Notes: generated by a model from the letters alone, not told the origin. A DNA stretch of 64,000 nucleotides from Chloroflexota bacterium (GCA_028874795.1 JAPPHT010000010.1:31187-95186); one strand, 5' to 3'; shown: positions 47,519-57,007, numbered from the stretch's first letter. A program made the numbers and translations.

Positions 47519-47607
47519 GGCTATCCCTCCCGAGACGGATGGCAGAAGATTACACCTTTCGTGCCGCGTCAACATGTCCGACGACGGCGCGTCGAGAGGA
47601 GCGGCAA

Positions 47608-48066
47608 GTGGTCAAGAGCGACGCTGCGACCGTGGAGGAATACCTCGCCAGCCTGCCGGAGGAGCGACGCTCGGCCATCGAGGCGGTGCGCCGCGTGGTG
47701 CTGGAGAGCCTGCCTGACGGCTACGAGGAGTGCATGCAGTTCGGCATGATCGGCTACGTGGTGCCGTTGAGCCGCTACCCGGTGACGTACAACAAGCAGG
47801 CGCTGCAACTGGCGGCGCTGGCGTCCCAGAAGCGGTACATGGCGCTCTACCTGAACAACGTCTACGGGGACCCGGAGACGCTGGAGTGGTTCACCTCCGC
47901 GTACGCGGCAAGCGGCAAGCGGCTGGACATGGGGAAGTCGTGCGTGCGCTTCAAGCGCCTGGACGACCTCCCCCTCAACGTGATAGCGCAGACGATAGCG
48001 CGCACGAGCGTTGACGACTTCCTCTCGTTCTATGAGTCGGCGCGCAGCAAGGCGAAGCGGGGGTAG
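47608..48066 (+). CDS. DUF1801 domain protein
   Basis: ATVEEYLASLPEERRSAIEAVRRVVLESLPDGYEECMQFGMIGYVVPLSRYP; GTG start. Confidence 0.85.
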   Translation: MVKSDAATVEEYLASLPEERRSAIEAVRRVVLESLPDGYEECMQFGMIGYVVPLSRYPVTYNKQALQLAALASQKRYMALYLNNVYGDPETLEWFTSAYAASGKRLDMGKSCVRFKRLDDLPLNVIAQTIARTSVDDFLSFYESARSKAKRG

Positions 48067-48068
48067 AC

Positions 48069-48121
48069 TGACCCTCTCCTGAGGGAGAGGGTGCCGCCGC
48101 TAGCGGCGGCGGGTGAGGGCC
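48069..48121. repeat. Family A intergenic repeat (inverted orientation)
   Basis: accctctcctgagggagagggtgccgccgctagcggcggcgggtgagggccct. Confidence 0.75.
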
Positions 48122-48195
48122 CTGTGTTGGATTTCAGACCAGAGTTGTAGAGGTGCGGAGAAGCACGCATGGACGACGCCCACCCCACACCACCC

Positions 48196-48235
48196 GGAGG
48201 GCCCTCACCCTAACCCTCTCCCCCAGGAAAGGGGA
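48196..48235. repeat. Family A intergenic repeat
   Basis: ggagggccctcaccctaaccctctcccccaggaaagggga. Confidence 0.75.
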
Positions 48236-48255
48236 TCAAACAAGGTCCCTCACGC

Positions 48256-48278
48256 AGCCCTCTCCTGAGGGAGAGGGC
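48256..48278. repeat. Family A repeat core
   Basis: agccctctcctgagggagagggc. Confidence 0.65.
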
Positions 48279-48299
48279 ATCAGACAGGAGGATGATCCG

Positions 48300-49892
48300 A
48301 TGGCGAAGCCACGCATAGCAGTGTTCTCAGGACCGCGGTCGACGATCGCGAACACGCCGGTGCTCGTGACGAGCAACAAGGGGCGGAAGGCGGACGAGCG
48401 GCAGATCGAAGGGCGGTTCGACCACCTCGTGCCACAGCGGCTGCACGAGCCGGTGCGCGTGCGTATCGAGAAGTTCAGCGCGCACCCACTGGAGTCCGAT
48501 GCCGTCGAGGTCTACCACGACGACGGCAAGGAGTACTACGAGGTGGAGCTGCGCCCGGAGGACGGCGCGTACCTCCTGCCCTACATGGCGCGCCGCGCCG
48601 ACGGCTCGCCGGACGGCGCGCCGTTCGAGAATGCGGACATGCTGGACCCGGCGCTCGACTACGGTGGTCGACAGACGTTCTTCCCGGACGCGTCGCGGCT
48701 GTTCGAGGAGATCGACCGCGGGTTTGCCGGCCGGGGCCACGACGGCGCGGCGAGCGAGTTGGACCACATCGCGGACTACGACTTCGTCCGCGTTCTGCCC
48801 CCGGCGGGCTACACGAAGCAGGGCGAGACGGCAGGCCGGGACTTCTTCCCGTACAGCCCGCGCGCCATGGGCAAGTTCCTCTCCAATGCGGCGATGGCCC
48901 GCGCCGTCAATATCGTGCAGCAGACGATCGACTCGGGCACGTACGACGGCTTCATCTGGCTGGAGGGCAGTCCGCACGTCGAGGAGACGATCTACTGGCT
49001 GAGCCTCGTGCTGGACACCTCCCTGCCCTTCGTTGGCATATCGTCGCAACGCGCGCACGGAACGCTGGCCAACGACGGCGACCGCAACATCGTGGACGCT
49101 GCGCGTTACATCACGTCCGGCAAGGGCGCCGGGCTGGGCGCTGTCGGCATCGTGGACGAGCAGATATTCGCGGCGCGCACCTTCAAGAAGGGCGACGCCC
49201 GCCCCGGCGGCTACCGCGCGACCGGCGGACACGGCGGCGTGCTCGGCAGCGCGGGCGCGGAGGTGCGGGTCTGGTTCCGTCCCGCGTACCGCACGACGGG
49301 TTCGTCCGAGGTCGCGGTGAAGGACCTCCCTGCCGAGGTCGTCTTCCAGGAGTATGGGGACAGCCCGGAAACGACGAGCGTGCGGATCAAGGACGACGAC
49401 GGCTCTTTGCGGGGCGACGCCATCGCGCCTGTGCACATGGTGAAGTACGGCCACTACATGGCGGAGGAGGACACGGCGGACCCGGACGTGGAGGTCGATA
49501 TCATCGCGCGCATCGAGCGCGGCATTGCGCAGGAGGCGTCGGACGAGCCGGGCTCACCGCGGTTCCACGGGTTCGTGCTGGAGGCTGCCGCGGGCACGGG
49601 CTCGGCGCTGCCGAGCCAGGCTGCGGCGCTCGCCGTCGCGGCATACAGCGGCATGCCGGTCGCCCGGGTGAGCCGGGGCGACCCTGAAGGCGCGCTGCCG
49701 TCCAACCCGCACGACCTCACGATAGAGGGGAGCAACCTGGACGCGACCAAGGCGCGGGTGCTGCTGCGCGCAGCGATCCTGCGGCTGGGGCGTCTGCCGA
49801 AGGCGCGCGACCCGCGCAACCCGACCGCACAGGAGCGCGAAGCGGCGCTCGCGGCCATCGCGCGCTACCAGGAGATATTCGACACGCACTAG
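48300..49892 (+). CDS. Asparaginase/glutaminase-like protein
   Basis: Central PYMARRADGSPDGAPF, DGFIWLEGSPHVEETIYWLSLVLDTSLPFVGISSQRAHGTLANDGDRNIVDAARYI. Confidence 0.7.
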   Translation: MAKPRIAVFSGPRSTIANTPVLVTSNKGRKADERQIEGRFDHLVPQRLHEPVRVRIEKFSAHPLESDAVEVYHDDGKEYYEVELRPEDGAYLLPYMARRADGSPDGAPFENADMLDPALDYGGRQTFFPDASRLFEEIDRGFAGRGHDGAASELDHIADYDFVRVLPPAGYTKQGETAGRDFFPYSPRAMGKFLSNAAMARAVNIVQQTIDSGTYDGFIWLEGSPHVEETIYWLSLVLDTSLPFVGISSQRAHGTLANDGDRNIVDAARYITSGKGAGLGAVGIVDEQIFAARTFKKGDARPGGYRATGGHGGVLGSAGAEVRVWFRPAYRTTGSSEVAVKDLPAEVVFQEYGDSPETTSVRIKDDDGSLRGDAIAPVHMVKYGHYMAEEDTADPDVEVDIIARIERGIAQEASDEPGSPRFHGFVLEAAAGTGSALPSQAAALAVAAYSGMPVARVSRGDPEGALPSNPHDLTIEGSNLDATKARVLLRAAILRLGRLPKARDPRNPTAQEREAALAAIARYQEIFDTH

Positions 49893-49905
49893 GAGGAGAG
49901 GAGGG

Positions 49906-50133
49906 TCAGAGACCCAGCCTCGCCCTGAACCGTCCCAGGAGCGATCTCGGGCGTGCAGCCTTGGCCTTGGGCCTGGCAGCGCGGCGTTCGGACTCCTTGC
50001 GGAGTTGGGACGGCGTCATCTCGTCCATCGGCCGCTGCTTCTTGCCCGGCCCGAACAGGAGCTCTTCGCTGCCCTGATTGCCGTTGAGCTTGATCTGCTC
50101 GGCGGCCTGGGACTTCCACTCGCGTCCGTACAC
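49906..50133 (-). CDS. Small protein, tandem paralog 2 (WKSQAAEQI family)
   Basis: MYGREWKSQAAEQIKLNGNQGSEELLFGPGKKQRPMDEMTPSQLRKESERRAAR... Confidence 0.65.
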   Translation of the reverse strand: MYGREWKSQAAEQIKLNGNQGSEELLFGPGKKQRPMDEMTPSQLRKESERRAARPKAKAARPRSLLGRFRARLGL

Positions 50134-50135
50134 AG

Positions 50136-50357
50136 CTAGCGGTGCAGCCAGGCCCGGAACCCGATGGAGCGCGTCCGCTGGGGTGCATGCGATCTGGCCG
50201 CCCGGCGGAGCGCCTCCTGGCGATACTCGCGCGGCAGGAGTTCGTCAGCGGGCATCTGGCGCTTGGCCGCGCCGAACAACACCTCGCTGCTGCCCCGGGC
50301 CCCCATGAGTTGGATCTGCTCGGCAGCCTGAGACTTCCACTCCCGCGGTGCGACCAT
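50136..50357 (-). CDS. Small protein, tandem paralog 1 (WKSQAAEQI family)
   Basis: MVAPREWKSQAAEQIQLMGARGSSEVLFGAAKRQMPADELLPREYRQEALRRAAR...; GGGAGGTGG RBS. Confidence 0.65.
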   Translation of the reverse strand: MVAPREWKSQAAEQIQLMGARGSSEVLFGAAKRQMPADELLPREYRQEALRRAARSHAPQRTRSIGFRAWLHR

Positions 50358-50460
50358 GCGCCACCTCCCTGTGACTACAGCAAGAATTGTAAGGCCGGTG
50401 ACGGCAACGCGCGAGATGGTTTCACCCCCAATTTCAGAGTCAGTTTCCGGGGATAGAGAA

Positions 50461-50488
50461 GGAGGGCATCCGCGGATGCCCTCCCCTT
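50461..50488 (+). terminator. Perfect 24-bp palindrome terminator-like hairpin
   Basis: ggagggcatccgcggatgccctcc followed by ccttttcc. Confidence 0.6.
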
Positions 50489-50529
50489 TTCCGTAAGGTG
50501 CGGTCGCGGGAACGCTGTCCCCTGCCCGC

Positions 50530-51522
50530 TTACGCTGCGCCGAACCGCGGGAACGCCTCGCGGGTGACGTTCTCGAAGACATTTGCGCGGTCCTCATCCG
50601 TCAGCCAGTCGATGTCCTCGATGACGGGCTTGAGGTCGTCGAGCCACTTGCCGGTATTCGGGTCCTTCGAGGACCCGGTGCCGGGCCGCTCGGTGCCGAA
50701 CATGCAGCGGTCCGTCCCCACGATCTTGAAGAGCAGTTCCAGCCCTTCCTTGTTGTAGAGGACCGAGTCGAAGTAGAGCTCCCGCAGACTCTCGTCGAAC
50801 GGCTTGACGTTGGGTTGGCGCCAGCGGAGCGCGCGCCACCGCCCTATCTGGTACGGGATCGACCCGCCGCCGTGACACATGATGATCTTCAGCGTGGGGA
50901 AGTCTTCGAATGCGGTGGAGTCGCACAGCGAGATGGTCTGGATGCTCTCTTCAGTGATGAAGTGGCCTGTGTACGACTCGCGGACGTTCTTGCACGAGGC
51001 GGAGTGGATCATGGCCGGCACGTCGTACTTCACCATGCGCTCGTAGAGCGGGTACCAGTACTCGTCGCCGAGCGGGGGTGTGTCGTTGTCGAGCCCCTCC
51101 GACGGGTCGGGGTTGATCATGATGCCGATGAAGCCCAGGTCGTTGACGCAGCGGTCGACCTCCTCCAACACGACGTCCACGGGCTCGCCGTGGAGCTGCG
51201 GCAGGCCGGCGACGCCCTGGTAGCGGTCCGGGTACATCTCGACGGTCTTGGCGATGAGGTCGTTGTTGGCGCGGCAGAACGCCTCTACGAGCCGGCCCGG
51301 CTTCTCCGAGTGCATGAGCTGGAACGGGCGGGGCGAGAGGAACTGCATGTCCGTGCCGACGGCGTCCAATACCGTGGTGACGTGGTTGTCCACGACGGGC
51401 TTCAGCTTCTCGTCCGGTATGCCGCCCCAGTGCTGGTATGCCCCCCGGCTGGCAAGCAACCCCGCCTTGTACGCGTACAGGTCTGGCGGCGCGTTCAGGT
51501 GTCCGTGCATGTCGATGATCAT
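50530..51522 (-). CDS. Amidohydrolase (ACMSD-like) family protein
   Basis: MIIDMHGHLNAPPDLYAYKAGLLAS...GVAGLPQLHGEPVDVVLEEVDRCVNDLGFIGIMINPDPSEG...DRCMFGTERPGTGS. Confidence 0.9.
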   Translation of the reverse strand: MIIDMHGHLNAPPDLYAYKAGLLASRGAYQHWGGIPDEKLKPVVDNHVTTVLDAVGTDMQFLSPRPFQLMHSEKPGRLVEAFCRANNDLIAKTVEMYPDRYQGVAGLPQLHGEPVDVVLEEVDRCVNDLGFIGIMINPDPSEGLDNDTPPLGDEYWYPLYERMVKYDVPAMIHSASCKNVRESYTGHFITEESIQTISLCDSTAFEDFPTLKIIMCHGGGSIPYQIGRWRALRWRQPNVKPFDESLRELYFDSVLYNKEGLELLFKIVGTDRCMFGTERPGTGSSKDPNTGKWLDDLKPVIEDIDWLTDEDRANVFENVTREAFPRFGAA

Positions 51523-51663
51523 CTGGGTCCTCCTCCCATCGTTCGGTGTGATGCGTGTGCGGGCGCGATGCTAGCACGTACCGGGGCGCGCCGCGCGGCG
51601 GCAGTGATAGGATGCGGCCCGCGCTGGAAGGCGCGGGACGCACTCGAGAGCGAGGAGGCGGCG

Positions 51664-52446
51664 ATGCTGTTGGAAGGCAAGGTTGCGGTTGTTACGGGCA
51701 GCGGGCCGAACATCGGCGGGGAGATCGCGCGGACGCTGGCGCGAGAAGGCGCAAAGGTCGTGTGCGTGGACTTCCTTGACGACCGCGCCGACGTTGCCGC
51801 TGCCTCCGTTCGGGAGGAGGGTGGCGAGGCGATAGGCGTCAGCGCGGACATCTCGTCGCCGGAGCAGGTGGAGGACCTGTTCAAGCGCGCCGACGAGGAG
51901 TACGGGCGCGTCGACATCCTGGTGAACAACGCCGCCGTCAACAACGAGGCGGGCATCCTGGACATCGAGTACGAGAAATGGAAGTGGGTGCAGTCCGTCA
52001 TCATGGACGGGACGATGCTCTGCAGCCAGCAGGCCGCGCGGCGGATGGTGGCGCAGGGCGAGGGCGGCGCCATCGTGAACACGGCCTCGACGACCGGCCA
52101 CCGGGGCAAGGCGGGCTTCATCGCCTACTCCGCGTCCAAGGGCGCGGTGCTGCAGATGACGCGCACGATGGCGGTTCAGCTCGCGCCGTACGGCATCCGC
52201 GTGAACTCCATCACGCCGACGCAGACCGGCGACAACCGGGGCACGACGCCCGGCGGCAGCACGGCGCCACGCGCCGCCAAGCCGAAGAACATCCCGCTCG
52301 GCAGGTGGGGCCAACCCGTGGACCAGGCGCAAGCAGTGCTCTTCCTGGCGTCACCGATGTCGGCGTTCGTCACGGGCGAGAACATCAACGTGGACGGCGG
52401 ACTGCTCGCTCTCTTCCCGTCCGAGCGCGGGTTGATGGAGACGTAG
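51664..52446 (+). CDS. SDR-family oxidoreductase
   Basis: LLEGKVAVVTGSGPNIGGEIARTLAREGAKVVCVDF...VDILVNNAAVN...YSASKGAVLQMTRTMAVQLAPYGIRVN. Confidence 0.93.
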   Translation: MLLEGKVAVVTGSGPNIGGEIARTLAREGAKVVCVDFLDDRADVAAASVREEGGEAIGVSADISSPEQVEDLFKRADEEYGRVDILVNNAAVNNEAGILDIEYEKWKWVQSVIMDGTMLCSQQAARRMVAQGEGGAIVNTASTTGHRGKAGFIAYSASKGAVLQMTRTMAVQLAPYGIRVNSITPTQTGDNRGTTPGGSTAPRAAKPKNIPLGRWGQPVDQAQAVLFLASPMSAFVTGENINVDGGLLALFPSERGLMET

Positions 52447-52467
52447 GCCCGCTCCTGGCTATGGGCT

Positions 52468-52803
52468 CTACTCGGACAGCAGCGGTTCGAGTTGGGCGAT
52501 GAGCGTGGGCAGGTCGTCCTGGATCGTGTTCCAGACTATGTCCACGTTGACGGCGTAATAGGCGTGAATGAGGCGGTTCCGCATGCCGATGATGTCTGTC
52601 CAGGGGATGGCGGGGCTGGCCTGCTGAATGCTCCCGCTGATGCGCGAAGCTGCCTCCCCGATAGTTGCTATCGCGTTGAATGCCGCGTACTGATGGAGCG
52701 TGCTCTGGCTGAAATCCAGAAGCGACAGCCCTTCCGTGAAGTCGAGCGCCCGGTAGGCGTACGACCGCATGTCGGCGAGGTAGTCCTCATCCTCACGCGG
52801 CAT
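52468..52803 (-). CDS. HepT-like HEPN ribonuclease toxin (DUF86)
   Basis: FSQSTLHQYAAFNAIATIGEAASRIS...PWTDIIGMRNRLIHAYYAVNVDIVWNTIQDDLPTL; RX4HXY intact. Confidence 0.92.
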   Translation of the reverse strand: MPREDEDYLADMRSYAYRALDFTEGLSLLDFSQSTLHQYAAFNAIATIGEAASRISGSIQQASPAIPWTDIIGMRNRLIHAYYAVNVDIVWNTIQDDLPTLIAQLEPLLSE

Positions 52804-53119
52804 AGACTACCTGCGCGGACCCCAGGATCCTCTCTTGGTGGAAGCGGTTTCCGCTCTGCTCCAGACCTCTCCACGAGATCAGGTTGACCTGCTGGTTGAA
52901 CAGACTGGTGAGTTCTCGTTCCATTCTGCCTAGATCCAAGAGGGTGTGACGCGCCTCCGGGCCGAACCGCGCAATCGCGTCCACTGCACTCTCCGGACCG
53001 AAGTTGCCGTTGTCGCTCACCACGGGGCCGAACAGCGCAAATTCCGTGATCTGCCACCGCTTGCAGAAAGCCGCCAGTTCAGCCTTGGGCACGCGTATCT
53101 TTGGCTTCGTCATGGCCAT
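52793..53119 (-). CDS. MNT-like nucleotidyltransferase antitoxin with degenerate active site
   Basis: ITEFALFGPVVSDNGNFGPESAVDAIARF vs canonical GS..SDXD; overlaps HepT gene by 11 bp. Confidence 0.8.
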   Translation of the reverse strand: MAMTKPKIRVPKAELAAFCKRWQITEFALFGPVVSDNGNFGPESAVDAIARFGPEARHTLLDLGRMERELTSLFNQQVNLISWRGLEQSGNRFHQERILGSAQVVYAA

Positions 53120-53133
53120 GGCTCGATTCTAGC

Positions 53134-53559
53134 TCACTCCCACTCGGCCCAGGGGTCGTAGGAGCCGACGTGCCAGAGGTGGCCTTCCGGGTCGCGCACG
53201 GCGAAGAGGCTGCCGCCGTAGAACTGCTCCTCGAGCTCCATGACGATGTTCGCGCCCGCTGCCTGCACCCGCTCGTAGTGCGTCTCGATGTCGCTTACGA
53301 CGACGAGGTTCGCCTGCGTGAGCGTTCCACCGGGGGTAGCCGGGACGACCATCGCGTCGGGGTTGTCGAACGCCGAGCCGAGCATGACCATGCCGTTGCC
53401 GTGTGTCAGCTGCGCGTGGGCGATGGTGCCGTTCTCGCCGGGAACGACGAGACGCCGCTCGAAACCGAGCACGTCGCAGAGCCAGTCGATGGCGGCCGGC
53501 GCGTCGCGGTAGGTCATGCCGGGGATGACGTAGCCCTTCGGTCCCGCCGAATCGGCCAT
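53134..53559 (-). CDS. VOC/glyoxalase family protein
   Basis: PGMTYRDAPAAIDWLCDVLGFERRLVVPGENGTIAHAQLTHGNGMVMLGS. Confidence 0.9.
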   Translation of the reverse strand: MADSAGPKGYVIPGMTYRDAPAAIDWLCDVLGFERRLVVPGENGTIAHAQLTHGNGMVMLGSAFDNPDAMVVPATPGGTLTQANLVVVSDIETHYERVQAAGANIVMELEEQFYGGSLFAVRDPEGHLWHVGSYDPWAEWE

Positions 53560-53566
53560 TCGTGTC

Positions 53567-55087
53567 CTACCTGCCCGCCTCGCGGACGAAGTCGGCTACG
53601 CGCTCGCCGATCATGATGCAGGTCACGTTCGTTGCCGAGTGCGGGACGGTCGGGATGATGGACGCGTCCGCCACGTACAGGTTGTCGATGCCGTGCATCT
53701 TGAGGCGGCTGTCCACCACGGCCATCGGGTCCCCGGCGGGGCCCATCTTGCACGTGCCGGAGCCGTGGTGGTGGCTGTCGTAGGTGGACTGGGCGAACTC
53801 GACCCAGTCCTCGTCTTCGGTTGGCAGGATGAGGTCGCCGTAGAAGGGGCGCATGAGGTCGTCCTGCATGAAATCGTAGACGAAGTTCATCACGGAGCGC
53901 ACCGCTGCCTGGTCGTCCGGGTGCTGCAGCATGCCGTCGTCGACGATGGGGAGTTCGTGCGGATCGGTGGATGCGAGGTGGATACGTCCTCGAGAGCGCT
54001 GTTCCACGAGGTTCATCGCCACGGGCATCATGGGCTTCAACCCCTCGACGCCGATGGGCGCGCGCATGTAGATGTGGAAGTTGCCGGTCGGCAGGCTGGG
54101 GTCGCTCTTGTAAACGAGCTGGAAGCCGGAGACGACCCAGTCCGGCGTGAAGTCCGACATGCCCTGGAACGTCATGTTGATCGCCGCGTGGTCCTGGTAG
54201 TTCCGCCCTATCCCTTCGAGCGGATGCACCACGCGGATGTCGAGCCGTTCCAGCTCGCTGATGGGGCCGATGCCGGAGAGCATGAGCACCTGCGGGCTGT
54301 GGTACGTCCCTGCGCTGAGGATGAAGGTGTCGGCGGAAGCTGAGTAGACCTCGTCTCCCTGCTCGTAGAGCACCTCCTCCACCCTGCGCCCGTTGAGCTT
54401 GAGCGACACCACGGGGGCGTCCGCGATGATGTGCAGGTTCCTGCGGCCGCGCGCCGGGCCGACGTAGGCGACGGCGGTGGACTGCCGGATGCCGTCCTTC
54501 ACGTTGCTGGCTGATGCCACGATGCCGGCGCGCTCCGGTCCGTTGCCGTCCTTCATGACCGGGTAGCCCAGGGCCTTCGCGCGGTCGACGAACGCCTGCA
54601 TCGGCGGGGCGAGCTCTTCTTCGAAGTTGATGCGGCGCTTCACGGTGAGCGGGCCGTTGTTACCGTGGTGCGGCTGGTCGCCGAAGTCCTCGTCGGTCTC
54701 GATGCGCTTGAGTACGGGGAGGCAGTCTTCGTACGACCATCCGGGGTTGCCGAGCGACTCCCAACGGTCGAGGTCGAACTGCATGGGGCGCGCCACGCCC
54801 ATCATGTTGACGGAGGAGCCGCCTCCGAGGATGCGTCCGCTGAGGGGGTAGTATTCGCTGCCGTCTATCTTGCGCTTCGTGGGGTACATGACGACGTATT
54901 CGGACTCGAGGATGGGGCGGTTGTTGCTGCGCCCGTCGGCGATGATGCCGGGCAACGGCTGCGGGTCGGGCCCGGCCTCCAACAGCAGCACCTGGCGGTT
55001 CGGGTCCTCTGAGAGACGGGACGCGGCGACACATCCTGCCGAGCCCCCGCCGATAACGATCACGTCGTAGTAGCGCCTCTGGGTCAT
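53567..55087 (-). CDS. GMC oxidoreductase (choline dehydrogenase-like)
   Basis: MTQRRYYDVIVIGGGSAGCVAASRLSEDPNRQVLLLEAG...ILGGGSSVNMMGVARP...HHHGSGTCKMG. Confidence 0.95.
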   Translation of the reverse strand: MTQRRYYDVIVIGGGSAGCVAASRLSEDPNRQVLLLEAGPDPQPLPGIIADGRSNNRPILESEYVVMYPTKRKIDGSEYYPLSGRILGGGSSVNMMGVARPMQFDLDRWESLGNPGWSYEDCLPVLKRIETDEDFGDQPHHGNNGPLTVKRRINFEEELAPPMQAFVDRAKALGYPVMKDGNGPERAGIVASASNVKDGIRQSTAVAYVGPARGRRNLHIIADAPVVSLKLNGRRVEEVLYEQGDEVYSASADTFILSAGTYHSPQVLMLSGIGPISELERLDIRVVHPLEGIGRNYQDHAAINMTFQGMSDFTPDWVVSGFQLVYKSDPSLPTGNFHIYMRAPIGVEGLKPMMPVAMNLVEQRSRGRIHLASTDPHELPIVDDGMLQHPDDQAAVRSVMNFVYDFMQDDLMRPFYGDLILPTEDEDWVEFAQSTYDSHHHGSGTCKMGPAGDPMAVVDSRLKMHGIDNLYVADASIIPTVPHSATNVTCIMIGERVADFVREAGR

Positions 55088-55246
55088 GGCACCTCCTGCA
55101 CAGACGTATCCCGGCCAACCTCGATTTAAGCATACTCCTCGCAGGGCCATTTGCGTACCATGCCCCTCCCCTGCGCTTGCCCTGCGGGCGCGCGCTGCCC
55201 GATACTCACCAACCGACCGGTAACGGCAGCGGTTGTTCCGGGAACG

Positions 55247-55819
55247 ATGGAGGTAGATCGCATGACAGAGGTTCCCGGCTGGTACCTGGAGTTCGCGGGG
55301 GCAGTGACCGCCGCGCTTCCGCCGGACTTGGACGAAGAGACGGCGCAGGCCTGGGTGGATGACCCCGCAGGGCTGCGCGAAGCGCTTGCGGGCGCGCTGG
55401 GAGGCTCTGCCGCGGCCTCCGGTCCCGCCCGCCTGCGGCTGGACAAGGCGAACGACGGATGGACGCTCGTGCGGGACGACCCGGAGATGCCGGTCGTCAG
55501 GGGCGCGGACATCCGCGGCGGCGGTTTCCCCCAGGGTACGGAGGATCTCATCGGCGAGCCGATGGTGGAGCTCATCCTGGGTATCGAAGGGCTGCTGGGG
55601 CAGCGCCAGGCCGAGTACCTGATGGACCATCCGGACGGGATACCGGACGAGCTGGTGCGGTACGCGCTCGTGTTCCCGGGCACCGTCTGGCAGAGCCCGG
55701 ACCAGAATCACCAGGTGCCCTGTCTCGTGAACCGGGGCGGCGCATGGGAGATCATCTTCGGGATCCTGGAGGGCGGCTTCGACTCCCGCGACCTGCTTGC
55801 GGAAGCTGCCTCCGCGTGA
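55247..55819 (+). CDS. Hypothetical protein
   Basis: MEVDRMTEVPGWYLEFAGAVTAALPPDLDEETAQAWVDDPAGLREALAGALGG...; no family recognised. Confidence 0.6.
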   Translation: MEVDRMTEVPGWYLEFAGAVTAALPPDLDEETAQAWVDDPAGLREALAGALGGSAAASGPARLRLDKANDGWTLVRDDPEMPVVRGADIRGGGFPQGTEDLIGEPMVELILGIEGLLGQRQAEYLMDHPDGIPDELVRYALVFPGTVWQSPDQNHQVPCLVNRGGAWEIIFGILEGGFDSRDLLAEAASA

Positions 55820-55852
55820 GGCCCGTTCCTGCGCTCGCGGGAGAGACAACGC

Positions 55853-56347
55853 ATGATCCGCACCGCGGTTGAATCCGACCTGCCGGCCATCGTCGCCATC
55901 TACAACGCGGCCGTGCCCGGGCGCATGGCGACGGCGGATACGGAACCCGTTTCGGTCGCATCGCGGAGGGACTGGTTCGCAGAGCACACGGCCGGTCGCC
56001 ACCCCTTGTGGGTCGACGAGCGCGACGGCGAGATCGCCGGCTGGCTGAGTCTCGGCACGTTCTACAACCGTCCGGCGTGGGACATCACGGCGGAAGTGAG
56101 CGTCTACGTTGCTCCCGCGCACCGGAGGCAGGGCGTCGCGACTTCGCTGCTGGAGACGGCCATCGCCGAGGCGCCCGCGCTCGGTCTACGCGTGCTGATC
56201 GGCATCATCTTCGGCCACAACGACCCGAGTCTGGCCTTGTTCGAGCGGTCCGGGTTCGAGCGGTGGGCCTTCATGCCGCGCGCGACGGAGCTGGACGAGA
56301 CCGAGCGTGACGTCGTCTTCATGGGCCGCCGGGTGGACGGACGCTAG
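55853..56347 (+). CDS. GNAT-family N-acetyltransferase
   Basis: IRTAVESDLPAIVAIYNAAVPGRMATADTEPVSVASRRDWF...EVSVYVAPAHRRQGVATSLLETAIAEAPALGLRVLIG. Confidence 0.93.
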   Translation: MIRTAVESDLPAIVAIYNAAVPGRMATADTEPVSVASRRDWFAEHTAGRHPLWVDERDGEIAGWLSLGTFYNRPAWDITAEVSVYVAPAHRRQGVATSLLETAIAEAPALGLRVLIGIIFGHNDPSLALFERSGFERWAFMPRATELDETERDVVFMGRRVDGR

Positions 56348-56408
56348 CGTTGCACGGCAGGCGCACTGCCGGGTACCCTCACGAATGACGAGATCAGGAG
56401 GTTGGGCT

Positions 56409-56888
56409 ATGGCGAAAGTGACGTCACTGGGACACGTTGGGCTCTTCGTGAACGACCTGGCGACGATGCGTGACTTCTACACGCGCGTGCTCGGGATGAC
56501 GGTTACGGACGAGAGCGCGGAGCGCGGGATGGTATTCCTGTCCGCGCAGCCGGGAGCGGAGCACCATGAGTTGCTGCTGATGCCCGGAAGGACGGGCGAT
56601 GCCGACGTGAAGATCGTGCAGCAGATGTCGTTCCACGTCGACAGCGTCGAGGACGTGCGCGAGTTCCACAACCGCTTCGTCGAGGACGGCGTGCAGATCG
56701 ACTCCGTCGTCACGCACGGCAACACGGCGAGCGTCTACTTCCGCGACCCGGAGGACAACCGGCTGGAGATCTACTACAGCCTGCCGGTGGAGTGGAAGCA
56801 GCCGTTCCGCGCCGAGATAGACGTTACGCAGAGCGACGAGGACATCCTCAGGCAGATCCACGACGTGACGGTCGGCGCCCAGCGTTAG
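56409..56888 (+). CDS. VOC/glyoxalase (extradiol-like) family protein
   Basis: MAKVTSLGHVGLFVNDLATMRDFYTRVLGMTVTDESAERGMVFLSAQPGAEHHELLL...VYFRDPEDNRLEIYYSLPVEW. Confidence 0.92.
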   Translation: MAKVTSLGHVGLFVNDLATMRDFYTRVLGMTVTDESAERGMVFLSAQPGAEHHELLLMPGRTGDADVKIVQQMSFHVDSVEDVREFHNRFVEDGVQIDSVVTHGNTASVYFRDPEDNRLEIYYSLPVEWKQPFRAEIDVTQSDEDILRQIHDVTVGAQR

Positions 56889-56916
56889 CCGACGCCGGAC
56901 CAATCGAGGGCTGCGA

Positions 56917-56940
56917 GATTCCCGCCTTCGCGGGAATGAC
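56917..56940. repeat. Family E palindromic repeat
   Basis: gattcccgccttcgcgggaatgac. Confidence 0.65.
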
Positions 56941-57007
56941 GGGAAGTGCGGGAACGACGCGGACGCGCAGGAATGACTACGTTCGTACACACAGGAGAAG
57001 GGACACG

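Noticed and set aside
48153-48299. 49-aa N-terminal extension of the asparaginase-like ORF (RALTLTLSPRKGDQTRSLTQPSPEGEG)
   Set aside because: Encoded by family A repeats but upstream of a good ATG at 48300, so probably untranslated and not another in-CDS insertion.
50815-51663. N-terminal extension of the SDR ORF
   Set aside because: Antisense to the amidohydrolase; SDR Rossmann start MLLEGKVAVVTG at 51664.
55088-56122. N-terminal 345 aa of the 851-aa ORF at 53567-56122
   Set aside because: Overlaps convincing plus-strand genes; GMC oxidoreductase clearly begins at MTQRRYYDVIVIGGG (55087).
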